In this document: positions 7,512 to 14,404 of the stretch, piece by piece
How the letters are laid out: every line of letters starts with the position of its first letter
How positions within the stretch are numbered: the first letter of the stretch is position 1
Origin: Candidatus Woesearchaeota archaeon
GTDB taxonomy: Archaea > Nanobdellota > Nanobdellia > Woesearchaeales > JACPBV01
DNA length: 18,634 nt
Reading direction: 5' to 3'
NCBI GenBank assembly: GCA_016180165.1
Contig: JACPBU010000108.1
Location: forward strand, 1 to 18,634
Program-made: the position numbers and the translations under genes
The notes under the pieces: model-generated
Seen by the model: the letters and a program-made list of their open reading frames with translations, nothing else
Told to the model about the DNA's origin: nothing
The model's database searches: none

Positions 7512-8315
7512 ATGATAGTAAAAGAAGAGTTTTTGAGCAAGTTGAGGAGATTTTTCTCGTTGAATCTCTATGAGGTCAAGATTTGGGCTGCGCTGCTGTC
7601 GAGAGGAGTCTCAACTGCAGGGGAATTAAGCGATATCGCAGATGTTCCAAGGTCAAGGAGCTATGATGTTCTTGAGACATTGGAGAAGAAAGGATTTGTC
7701 GTGATGAAGCTTGGCAAGCCGATCAAATATCTTGCTGTTCCACCAAATGAAGTTTTAGAAAGGGTCAAGAAGAATGTTACAGAGGATGCAAAAGACCAGA
7801 TCAAGAGGCTTGAAGAACTGAAGAGCACTGAAGTCATCAATGAGCTTAATCAACTACATTCACAGGGTGTAGAGCTCGTCGAACCATCTGATCTCAGCGG
7901 CAGCCTGAGGGGAAGGCACAACCTCTACAATCATCTTGAACTGATGATAAGAAGCGCAGAGCAGTCTATAACCATGATGACTACCACTCAAGGTTTCATC
8001 AGGAAGGTCGAGGGGCTAAAACCTGCCTTTGAAAAGGTGAAAAAAAGAGGAGTCAGGATAAGGATTGCAGCACCTATAACCAAAGAATGCCAATCGGCTG
8101 TCAGAGACATGTCCAGCGTCGCAGAAATAAGGCATACCGACCAAAAGGCAAGGTTCTGCATCATCGACGGCAAAGACCTGGTATTCATGGTCCTGAATGA
8201 TTCGGAAGTCCATCCGACTTACGATGTTGGAGTCTGGGTGAATACCCCTTTCTTTGCAAGCGCTTTAGAGGAGCTGTTTGATGCTGCCTGGAAGGGCATG
8301 AAGCCTGTCAAATAA
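7512..8315 (+). CDS. TrmB-family transcriptional regulator
   Basis: This 267-residue DNA-binding protein has the TrmB layout. Residues 10-72 are a winged helix (SLNLYEVKIWAALLSRG, then VPRSRSYDVLETLEKKGFV as the recognition helix and wing). A coiled-coil linker follows at about 78-118, and then a C-terminal sensor domain (130-262) of the phospholipase-D-like type, with RFCIIDGKDLVFMVL in place of the catalytic HxK motif, so it binds rather than cuts. TrmB proteins usually sense sugars or other small metabolites; the ligand here is unknown. The ATG is preceded by a GGGTGAA ribosome binding site. The gene has its own promoter and terminator and lies directly upstream of the aromatic cluster in the same direction, which makes it a candidate regulator of that cluster or of itself. 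Confidence 0.85.
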   Translation: MIVKEEFLSKLRRFFSLNLYEVKIWAALLSRGVSTAGELSDIADVPRSRSYDVLETLEKKGFVVMKLGKPIKYLAVPPNEVLERVKKNVTEDAKDQIKRLEELKSTEVINELNQLHSQGVELVEPSDLSGSLRGRHNLYNHLELMIRSAEQSITMMTTTQGFIRKVEGLKPAFEKVKKRGVRIRIAAPITKECQSAVRDMSSVAEIRHTDQKARFCIIDGKDLVFMVLNDSEVHPTYDVGVWVNTPFFASALEELFDAAWKGMKPVK

Positions 8316-8327
8316 GGCCGTATCATC

Positions 8328-8355
8328 TTATTTTTTTCTTTTTTAATTTTTTTTT
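8328..8355 (+). terminator. Long T-tract terminator after the TrmB-family gene
   Basis: Beginning 13 nt after the stop, 28 bases contain T-runs of seven, six and nine broken only by C, A and AA. This is a typical strong archaeal intrinsic terminator and separates the regulator from the aromatic cluster. Confidence 0.7.
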
Positions 8356-8388
8356 CGAAATGTTTATTTTGTTCGAAATGTTTATAAA
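8354..8388 (+). promoter_or_regulatory. Promoter with duplicated TTCGAAATGTTTAT element
   Basis: The 14-mer TTCGAAATGTTTAT occurs at 8354-8367 and again at 8372-8385, 18 bp apart. The second copy runs into TTTATAAA (8381-8388), a good TATA box, with CGAAATG in the BRE position. The first copy could itself be a BRE/TATA pair. The palindromic TTCGAA core over BRE/TATA is what a repressor or activator site would look like. Transcripts should start near 8393 and/or 8411 and run toward aroF. Confidence 0.5.
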
Positions 8389-8465
8389 CCTCATCATATT
8401 CCCATGGAATCATGGCAGCAATCACCCGGAATGGCGTTTCGATGGCCTGGGTGCTCAATCGTCCT

Positions 8466-8560
8466 CTTACCTCCAGATTTAATCTTACCTCCCGATTTAA
8501 TGCTTTCTTCAATTCCCTCTTTAATATATTTTTTAATACATTCTTTAATCGGCTCTTTAC
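8466..8560 (+). repeat. Tandem repeat in the aroF upstream leader
   Basis: CTTACCTCCAGATTTAAT (8466-8483) is followed at once by CTTACCTCCCGATTTAAT (8484-8501), with 17 of 18 bases identical. Shorter units ending in TTTAAT continue at about 12-nt spacing (ending near 8525, 8537 and 8549). The block lies in the 283-bp stretch 8389-8670 before aroF, which otherwise shows no convincing gene. Because the unit lengths are multiples of three, an ORF at 8404-8634 stays open through it, but nothing else supports that ORF. Confidence 0.5.
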
Positions 8561-8620
8561 TTTCTCATTTTGGTATGTCTAAGGGGCTAACCATCCCTAG
8601 ACCAATGTCATCATCAACTC

Positions 8621-8627
8621 TTTATAG
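8621..8627 (+). promoter_or_regulatory. Second TATA box, proximal to aroF
   Basis: TTTATAG would place a transcript start near 8650, 20 nt before the ATG at 8671 and after the in-frame ATG at 8638. The resulting leader carries the GGGTGA ribosome binding site at 8658-8663. This supports 8671 as the start of aroF. Confidence 0.45.
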
Positions 8628-8670
8628 AGCATAGTTTATGGCAGCAAAACAACAAACGGGTGAAGGCACG

Positions 8671-9684
8671 ATGATTGTAGTATTGAAATCTGGAAATACT
8701 GCTCAGGATATTGAGCATGTTTGCATGAAAATCAGGAAGATGGGATTGAGGCCGCATGTCTCCAAAGGGATAGAGAGGACCATTGTGGGAGCAATCGGAA
8801 ATGAAGCGCTCCTTAAAGTGGACCAGCTCGAGGCCATCCAAATCGTCGACAAGGTTGTCCCCATCATGAAGCCTTACAAGCTCGTGTCCAGAGAATTCAG
8901 GGAAGACAACACTCACATCAAAATCGGCAATGTCACTATCGGCAGCGGAGCAATAACTGTCATCGCCGGGCCATGCTCTGTCGAAAGCAGGGAGCAGCTT
9001 CTCCAGACGGCCAGGGAAGTCAAGAAGGCAGGTGCAACACTCCTTCGGGGAGGGGCATTCAAACCAAGGACATCCCCTTACTCATTTCAGGGATTGGGCG
9101 AAGATGGATTAAAACTTCTTGCACTTGCCAGAGAGGAGACCGGATTGGGAATTGTGACTGAAGCCATGGAGCCGTCAGTTGTGCCTCTCGTAGCAAGATA
9201 TGCCGATGTCATCCAGATTGGAGCAAGGAATATGCAAAACTACCCTCTTCTCAAAGCAGTGGGAAAAGTCAATAAGCCTGTGCTCCTGAAAAGGGGCTTG
9301 TGCGCAACCATGAACGAATTGCTCATGTCTGCCGAATACATCCTGTCTGAGGGGAACCATCAGGTGATACTCTGCGAGCGGGGAATCAGGACTTTCTGCG
9401 AGTTCTGCAGAAATACCCTGGATCTGAACATAGTCCCAGCAGTAAAAAAAGAAACCCACCTTCCCATCTTTGTGGATCCTTCCCATGGGACGGGGAAATA
9501 TGACCTGGTGATACCTATGGCGAGGGCAGCAGTGGCCTGCGGCGCCGATGGGCTTATCATTGAAGTGCATCCTAATCCAGAAGAGGCTTCATCCGACGGA
9601 GACCAATCTTTGACTCCCAAGAATTTTGCAAAACTCATGAAAGAGCTAACACCCATCGCAAAAGCAGTGGGACGGACACTATGA
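8671..9684 (+). CDS. aroF: 3-deoxy-7-phosphoheptulonate (DAHP) synthase, type Ibeta with N-terminal regulatory domain
   Basis: It condenses phosphoenolpyruvate and erythrose 4-phosphate to DAHP, the first step of the shikimate pathway. From the ATG at 8671 the protein has 337 residues and aligns from its first residues with the Thermotoga maritima enzyme. The catalytic metal ligands fall at matching positions: Cys102 (GPCSVE), His272 (DPSHGTG), Glu298 (EVHP) and Asp309 (SDGDQ). KPRTSPYSFQG (131-141) is the substrate loop. Residues 1-70 form the ferredoxin/ACT-like domain; His29 and Ser31, the pair that contacts inhibitory tyrosine in the Thermotoga enzyme, are kept, so tyrosine feedback is likely. 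The longer frame from 8638 adds 11 residues, but GGGTGA seven bases before 8671 favours the shorter form. The stop overlaps the next gene by four bases (ATGA). Confidence 0.95.
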   Translation: MIVVLKSGNTAQDIEHVCMKIRKMGLRPHVSKGIERTIVGAIGNEALLKVDQLEAIQIVDKVVPIMKPYKLVSREFREDNTHIKIGNVTIGSGAITVIAGPCSVESREQLLQTAREVKKAGATLLRGGAFKPRTSPYSFQGLGEDGLKLLALAREETGLGIVTEAMEPSVVPLVARYADVIQIGARNMQNYPLLKAVGKVNKPVLLKRGLCATMNELLMSAEYILSEGNHQVILCERGIRTFCEFCRNTLDLNIVPAVKKETHLPIFVDPSHGTGKYDLVIPMARAAVACGADGLIIEVHPNPEEASSDGDQSLTPKNFAKLMKELTPIAKAVGRTL

Positions 9685-10343
9685 TTGGAAAAAAGGCCAG
9701 GAACGACCTTAGGCACCCCTCAGGGGATGCACCAAAAAACATTTTTTTCGTGAGGCACGGGGAAACAATGTGGAACCGACAGGGCCGTTACCAGGGGAGG
9801 AGCGATATCCCTCTTTCATCGAAAGGAGCGATCCAGGCAGCAAAAGCTGCACAATGGCTTTCCCATTACCCTCTGGACATGATATATTGCAGCCCGCTTA
9901 GGCGGGCATTCCGGACTGCATCGGCAATTGCAAAATTCCATCCAGCCAAGGCAGTTAAAGTGCCAGCACTCGTAGAAAGAGATTATGGAGAATGGGAAGG
10001 GCTTACCCTCAAGGAGGTAAAAAAATATCACCAGGAAATCTATAACCGATATGCTCAATCAAGGTTCAGCATACGCCCTCCTTCGGGAGAAAGCCTTAAA
10101 GACCTTACTGAGCGAATACGGCCATTCGCCAATAAGCTGCTCAAGAGCAAGGCGAGCAACATAGCAGTCGTATCCCACAATGGCCCGCTTCGAGTCCTCA
10201 AGGGAATCCTCTGCAGGCATGCAGAAGAACAAATTGCTGAAGATTCATTTGATACGGCATCAATATCAATAATCTCACTCACCAATAATCTCCCGGAATT
10301 AAAACTTTTCAATTATACGGCGCATCTTACTGGCAGGTGTTGA
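9681..10343 (+). CDS. Histidine phosphatase family protein (phosphoglycerate-mutase-like)
   Basis: This 220-residue member of the RHG phosphatase superfamily has all the core residues: VRHGET with His26 (the phosphorylated histidine), SPLRRAFRTA (71-80, arginine), ERDYGEWEG with Glu99, and SHNGPLR with His166. The protein also shows the family's usual ending NYTAHL. Members remove phosphate from sugars, phosphoserine, alpha-ribazole phosphate and others, or act as mutases; the substrate cannot be told here. It overlaps aroF by ATGA and is followed by aroB, so it is translationally coupled inside the shikimate cluster although the pathway has no known step for it. Possible roles are phosphoserine or sugar-phosphate turnover. 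A non-conserved 20-residue N-terminus precedes the core. A tandem repeat begins at its last codons. Confidence 0.88.
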   Translation: MIGKKARNDLRHPSGDAPKNIFFVRHGETMWNRQGRYQGRSDIPLSSKGAIQAAKAAQWLSHYPLDMIYCSPLRRAFRTASAIAKFHPAKAVKVPALVERDYGEWEGLTLKEVKKYHQEIYNRYAQSRFSIRPPSGESLKDLTERIRPFANKLLKSKASNIAVVSHNGPLRVLKGILCRHAEEQIAEDSFDTASISIISLTNNLPELKLFNYTAHLTGRC

Positions 10344-10409
10344 TGTAGATGTTGAGGTAAGTGTTGATGCTGGTGTTGATGAAAATGTTGAGGCGGGTGT
10401 TGAGGGCTG
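10338..10409 (+). repeat. Six 12-nt tandem units at the phosphatase-aroB junction
   Basis: The units are TGTTGATGTAGA, TGTTGAGGTAAG, TGTTGATGCTGG, TGTTGATGAAAA, TGTTGAGGCGGG and TGTTGAGGGCTG, exactly in register. The first eight bases are fixed except for T/G at position 7. The array starts inside the last codons of the phosphatase gene and ends 6 nt before the aroB ATG. In the frame one base after that of the phosphatase it reads as acidic four-residue repeats, V-(D/E)-x-x, to a TGA at 10408-10410. Confidence 0.8.
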
Positions 10410-10415
10410 AAAACA

Positions 10416-11519
10416 ATGGAGAAAGTTCATGTGCAACTGGAAAGGAATGTTGATACCTCTTATGATATAGTGATAGGGCCGGATTTATTTGGAGGAGTGC
10501 CTCAGCTCTTATCGGAAAAGCCGCTTGGCAACCGGTATATAATAATCACAGATGCCGTCGTCAGGAAAACATTTGGGGATCGGTTTGCCGCAGCACTGCA
10601 AAGCAAAGGCATCAAAGCAGATATCCTTTCCTTTCCTCAGGGGGAAACAAGCAAAAATCTTAAGACGTATGGCCTATTGGCTGAGGGGGCGTATAAGATT
10701 GGAGCAGACCGGAAGTCTGCTATCATCGCCCTCGGGGGCGGGGTTGTTGGAGATATGGCTGGTTTTGTCGCCGCAACCTACATGAGAGGGATACCCTACC
10801 TCCAGATACCAACAACACTTCTTGCGATGGTCGATTCCTCAATCGGGGGAAAAGCAGGGGTTGACCTTTCCAAAGGGAAAAATATCATGGGTGCTTTTTA
10901 CCAGCCAAAAGCAGTATTTATCGACATCAAACTCCTCAAGGAACTGCCCGCTGCCCAATTAAAGAACGGGCTTGCAGAAGTCATCAAGCATGGGCTCATC
11001 GCAGACAAGGAATTATTCTCCTCTGTGCAGAAAAACCTAAAAAAAATCTTTGCAAAAAATGAGGGCGTGCTTCTCGATATTATCAAGAGGAATTGTGAGA
11101 TCAAAGGGGCCATCGTCCAGGAAGATGAGCGGGAGCAAGGGAAGAGGGCGCTTGTCAATTATGGGCATACGGTCGGGCATGCTCTTGAGGCGATAACTCA
11201 TTTTAAGAAGTTTTTCCACGGTGAAGCGATCTCTATTGGGATGGCGGCTGCCGGAAGGATTGCGATGCATTCGGGCATATTCCCCAAGCCATCACTTGAT
11301 GCACAAAACAACCTTCTGAGAGAAGCAGGACTTCCTGTCCAAATCCCTCCAGGGATATCAATTGATGGAATGATCGAGCTTACGCACCAGGACAAAAAAA
11401 CTGTTGATGGAGCTATCAGGATGGTGCTCTTAAAAAGCATCGGAACAGCAATATCCGGGGCATCTGTTTCCGACACCCTGCTCAAAAAGGCATTGAGTGA
11501 AATACAAATGACGAGCTGA
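10416..11519 (+). CDS. aroB: 3-dehydroquinate synthase
   Basis: It converts DAHP to 3-dehydroquinate, the second shikimate step, using NAD and a divalent metal. The protein has 367 residues. Signatures are the nucleotide loop GGGVVGDMAGF (107-117), the stretch PTTLLAMVDSSIGGKAGVD (132-150), and metal ligands Glu188 (GLAEVIKHG), His251 (YGHTVGHA) and His268 (FFHGE). This is the classical AroB, not the archaeal AroB' that follows the alternative aldolase route, so with AroF the organism makes dehydroquinate the bacterial way. An in-frame TGA at 10401 rules out a longer N-terminus. GAGGG from the last 12-nt repeat unit lies about 10 nt before the ATG and may serve as the ribosome binding site. 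Confidence 0.95.
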   Translation: MEKVHVQLERNVDTSYDIVIGPDLFGGVPQLLSEKPLGNRYIIITDAVVRKTFGDRFAAALQSKGIKADILSFPQGETSKNLKTYGLLAEGAYKIGADRKSAIIALGGGVVGDMAGFVAATYMRGIPYLQIPTTLLAMVDSSIGGKAGVDLSKGKNIMGAFYQPKAVFIDIKLLKELPAAQLKNGLAEVIKHGLIADKELFSSVQKNLKKIFAKNEGVLLDIIKRNCEIKGAIVQEDEREQGKRALVNYGHTVGHALEAITHFKKFFHGEAISIGMAAAGRIAMHSGIFPKPSLDAQNNLLREAGLPVQIPPGISIDGMIELTHQDKKTVDGAIRMVLLKSIGTAISGASVSDTLLKKALSEIQMTS

Positions 11520-11524
11520 GCCAC

Positions 11525-13042
11525 ATGATATGCGTGCCTATCACCGATTTTTCACCTAACACATTCTCCAAAAACATCAGTGAAGCAGCTTCCCTTGGAG
11601 ATATTATTGAGCTGCGGCTGGATTTTCTCGGGAAACACCCTTTTCCCCCTGCCCGGGAATTCAGGAAGAAGCCAATCATCGCTACGGTCAGGAAAAAATC
11701 TGAGGGTGGAGCATCTGGCCTGCCGATTGGGCATCGGCTGAAGCTCTATCGGGAAGCGATATCCAGAGGTGCGGCATATGTGGATATTGAGCTCTCTTCT
11801 CCGGAGCTGCTTGAACAATTGCTGCCTGACCTGCAATCTTCAAGAACCAAGGTTATCCTGTCATTCCACGATTTTCACAAGACTGACCTTCAGCGCATGA
11901 TGGAAGCATATGAATTCATGACTCAATCATATAGGCATAGAGCGAAGGTAAGCGGGCCGGAAAAATCATATAAGCCATATAAAATTCCAAATACCTTCAG
12001 GCCCGAAGCCGTCAAGCTTGTCGGTTTCGCACGCACTATCACTGATAATGCAGTTGCCTTTAAGATACTCGAAAGGGCACGAAAGGACAGAGTCAAGGCC
12101 ATCTCTTTCTGCATGGGGCGCTTTGGAGAGAGCAGCAGGATACTCTGCCCCTTTTTCGGATCCTGGCTGACTTATGGGGCATTGCCATCAGGAAAGACAT
12201 CTGCTCCAGGGCAGCTCAAAGCTGATGCCCTTAAAGATGTCTTCAGGGTGAATGCTCTCCGAAAGCCAAAATTATTCGGGCTCATCGGCAATCCGATTGC
12301 GCAGAGCAAAGGCTATCTCTTCCATAATCAGGCCTTCAAAAGCAGGCATCTCAATGCAGCCTACGCCTCTTTTTTAGTCGATAACCTCTGGGATTTTATG
12401 GGAACATTCTCCCCGATGCTTTCCGGATTCAGTGTCACCATCCCTTACAAAGAAGAAATAATCGGCTATTTAGACAGGATTGAGCCCCATGCCAGAACTA
12501 TCGGAGCAGCAAATACTGTCATCAATGAGGGGGGCAGACTCATCGGCTATAACACTGATTATATCGGTGTGGCAAAAGCATTAGGAGAAAAAATATCCCT
12601 AAATGGGAAATTTGCCCTGGTGTTGGGAGCAGGAGGAATAGCAAAAGCTGCCTGTTATGCGCTGAGCAAAGGAGAAGCAACTTTTGCAATCTCCAACAGG
12701 ACTTTTTCCCGTGCAAAGGAGCTGGCAGAGCGCTTCGGGGGAAGAGCCTTAAAACCCGGGGAAGCCAAGAGGCTGCGTAATGTCGATATCATCATCAACT
12801 GCACTTCAGTGGGAATGGCCCCCAAAACAGAAAAAACCATACTCTCCCGTTCAACCCTCAGGCGCATCAGCCATCGCCATACTCTCGTTTTTGATACTGT
12901 CCACAATCCAGAACACACAAGATTATTAAAGGAAGCGGAAAGCCTTGGCTTAAACACCGTTTCGGGGAAAAGGCTTTTTACTCTCCAGGCAGTCGAACAG
13001 CTTCATCTCTTTACCAGGAGCTTCAGGAGGAATACCGCATGA
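11525..13042 (+). CDS. aroDE: Bifunctional 3-dehydroquinate dehydratase (type I) / shikimate dehydrogenase
   Basis: One 505-residue chain carries two enzymes for the third and fourth shikimate steps. Residues 1-235 are a type I dehydratase: ELRLD (29-33), SFHDFHKT with His115, Lys164 in EAVKLVG as the Schiff-base lysine, ESSRILCPFFGS and SAPGQ. Residues 245-505 are shikimate dehydrogenase: GNPIAQSKGYLFHN (255-268), TIPYKE with Lys309, GAANTV with Asn330, NTDYIG with Asp345, the Rossmann loop GAGGIAKAA (368-376), NRT (391-393) and LQAVEQ near the C-terminus. The order is that of the plant and chlamydial fusion. Oddities: His115 and Lys164 are 49 residues apart against about 27 in Salmonella-type enzymes, and the shikimate-binding SxS reads S-K-G. 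It begins 5 nt after aroB and overlaps aroA by ATGA. Confidence 0.93.
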   Translation: MICVPITDFSPNTFSKNISEAASLGDIIELRLDFLGKHPFPPAREFRKKPIIATVRKKSEGGASGLPIGHRLKLYREAISRGAAYVDIELSSPELLEQLLPDLQSSRTKVILSFHDFHKTDLQRMMEAYEFMTQSYRHRAKVSGPEKSYKPYKIPNTFRPEAVKLVGFARTITDNAVAFKILERARKDRVKAISFCMGRFGESSRILCPFFGSWLTYGALPSGKTSAPGQLKADALKDVFRVNALRKPKLFGLIGNPIAQSKGYLFHNQAFKSRHLNAAYASFLVDNLWDFMGTFSPMLSGFSVTIPYKEEIIGYLDRIEPHARTIGAANTVINEGGRLIGYNTDYIGVAKALGEKISLNGKFALVLGAGGIAKAACYALSKGEATFAISNRTFSRAKELAERFGGRALKPGEAKRLRNVDIIINCTSVGMAPKTEKTILSRSTLRRISHRHTLVFDTVHNPEHTRLLKEAESLGLNTVSGKRLFTLQAVEQLHLFTRSFRRNTA

Positions 13043-14319
13043 AACTTATCGTTGAGCAGACCATATCACTTCAGGGAGAGATAACTATCCCTGGGTCAAA
13101 GTCCCACACCATCCGGGCAGTCATCATCGCATCTCTTGCTGAAGGGAAGTCCACCATCAGGAACCCCCTCTCTTCAGATGACACGCTGGCTGCGGTGCAT
13201 GCCTGCCGGGCATTGGGGGCGCAGATAAATACCGATTCACCCCATGAGTGGACTGTCGAGGGATTCGGGAAAAATCCCAAAAAACCAGAAGGTCCGATCA
13301 ACCTGCAAAATTCGGGAACTTCCCTGCGGCTGATGTCGGGAGTGATCGCTGCATTATGCGATTTTGAGGTTGAGCTTGATGGAGATGAATCTCTGAGGAC
13401 AAGGCCCATGCAGCCTTTGCTCACCTCGCTGAACCAATTAGGCGCTGAAGCATTCACCCTCAAGAACAATGGCCTTTGCCCTCTCCACATCAAGGGGAAG
13501 ATGAAGGGGGGGAAAACTTCAGTAAGCGGAGTAACCTCACAGTTTGCCTCTTCATTGCTCATCGCATGCCCTCTTCTACCTGAAGATACTGAAATTTATG
13601 TCTTCAAGCCCAATGAAGTCCCCTACATCGATCTTACCCTCGCATGGCTCAAAGAGCAGGGAATAAAAGTTGAAGGGAAATCAGACCATAGCTACTTTAA
13701 GGTGTTCGGGAACCAGAAGTATAAACCATTCACCAAGCCAATCCCAGCAGACTGGTCATCGGCTGCATTTCCAATGGTGGCAGGCGCTATCACCCAGTCA
13801 AACATCCTCATCAAAAACCTTGACATCAATGATGTCCAGGGAGACAAGGCAATTGTTGATTATATCCAAAGGATGGGGGGTTCAATCTCGATTGAGAAAT
13901 TGGGCCTGAGGATTATCGGCAAGCCTTTACATGGGGCAGAGCTCGACATCAACAAGACCCCGGATGCACTGCCTGCATTAGCAGTCCTTGGCTGCTTCGC
14001 CCAAGGCACGACCACTCTCTACAATGTTCCCCAGGCAAGAATCAAAGAAACTGACAGGATAGCAGCAATGGCAGAAGAGCTTGCTAAATTAGGGGCGGAC
14101 ATCAAGGAACGGGATGAGGGGCTCGTCATCCACCAAAGCAAGCTTGTCGGCAACAAAGCCAGGGGGCATGGCGACCATCGGATCGTCATGGCATTAAGCC
14201 TCGCCGGGATGAATGCGCAGGGAAAGACCGAGATAACAAATGCAGAGGCAATCAGCGTAACCTTTCCAGGGTATATCGAACTTATGAAATCTTTAGGTGC
14301 AAAGTTTGAGCTGGCGTAA
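13039..14319 (+). CDS. aroA: 3-phosphoshikimate 1-carboxyvinyltransferase (EPSP synthase)
   Basis: It joins phosphoenolpyruvate to shikimate 3-phosphate to give EPSP, the sixth step to chorismate. The 426-residue length is normal. Conserved parts are GSKSHTIRA with Lys21, Ser22 and Arg26, NSGTSLRLM (91-99), the arginines in LRTRPM (119-124), SQFASSLL (167-174), NEVPYIDLTL (192-201), Asp309 in TPDALPALA, KETDR (336-340) and HGDHRIVMA (377-385). Both halves of the double-domain fold are complete. It needs shikimate 3-phosphate, yet no shikimate kinase lies in the window. It overlaps aroDE by four bases and is the last gene before an 85-bp gap. Confidence 0.95.
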   Translation: MKLIVEQTISLQGEITIPGSKSHTIRAVIIASLAEGKSTIRNPLSSDDTLAAVHACRALGAQINTDSPHEWTVEGFGKNPKKPEGPINLQNSGTSLRLMSGVIAALCDFEVELDGDESLRTRPMQPLLTSLNQLGAEAFTLKNNGLCPLHIKGKMKGGKTSVSGVTSQFASSLLIACPLLPEDTEIYVFKPNEVPYIDLTLAWLKEQGIKVEGKSDHSYFKVFGNQKYKPFTKPIPADWSSAAFPMVAGAITQSNILIKNLDINDVQGDKAIVDYIQRMGGSISIEKLGLRIIGKPLHGAELDINKTPDALPALAVLGCFAQGTTTLYNVPQARIKETDRIAAMAEELAKLGADIKERDEGLVIHQSKLVGNKARGHGDHRIVMALSLAGMNAQGKTEITNAEAISVTFPGYIELMKSLGAKFELA

Positions 14320-14369
14320 ATGATACAACAAACAAGAAAATTTCAAAAATCATAATAAATTGTGAAATC

Positions 14370-14399
14370 TTATTTAGTTCATAAAGTTTTATACTTTAT
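14370..14399 (+). promoter_or_regulatory. Possible promoter and operator in front of tyrA
   Basis: TTATTTA (14370-14376), preceded by GTGAAAT, would place a transcript start a few bases before the tyrA ATG at 14405, fitting a leaderless mRNA with no Shine-Dalgarno site. A perfect 7-bp dyad, ATAAAGT (14381-14387) with ACTTTAT (14393-14399), sits between this box and the start codon, where a repressor could block initiation. All of 14320-14404 is AT-rich, so chance is a real alternative. Confidence 0.35.
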
Positions 14400-14404
14400 A
14401 AACA

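Noticed and set aside
8371..8390. tRNA T-loop-like GTTCGAAAT
   Set aside because: It belongs to the exact 14-bp duplication over a TATA box, and no acceptor or anticodon arms can be drawn around it. No tRNA or rRNA was recognised anywhere in the window.
8404..8634. 76-codon plus-strand ORF between the TrmB-family gene and aroF
   Set aside because: No ribosome binding site, no recognisable protein family and a low-complexity repeat origin. Its ATG is too close to the better TATA box. It is kept only as part of the leader finding.
8638..8670. Upstream ATG at 8638 as the start of aroF
   Set aside because: It adds 11 residues absent from the Thermotoga enzyme, has no ribosome binding site and lies before the transcript start expected from the TATA box at 8621; the ATG at 8671 has GGGTGA seven bases upstream.
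13071..13562. 163-codon minus-strand ORF
   Set aside because: It is antisense to the N-terminal half of aroA, which has full EPSP synthase motifs.
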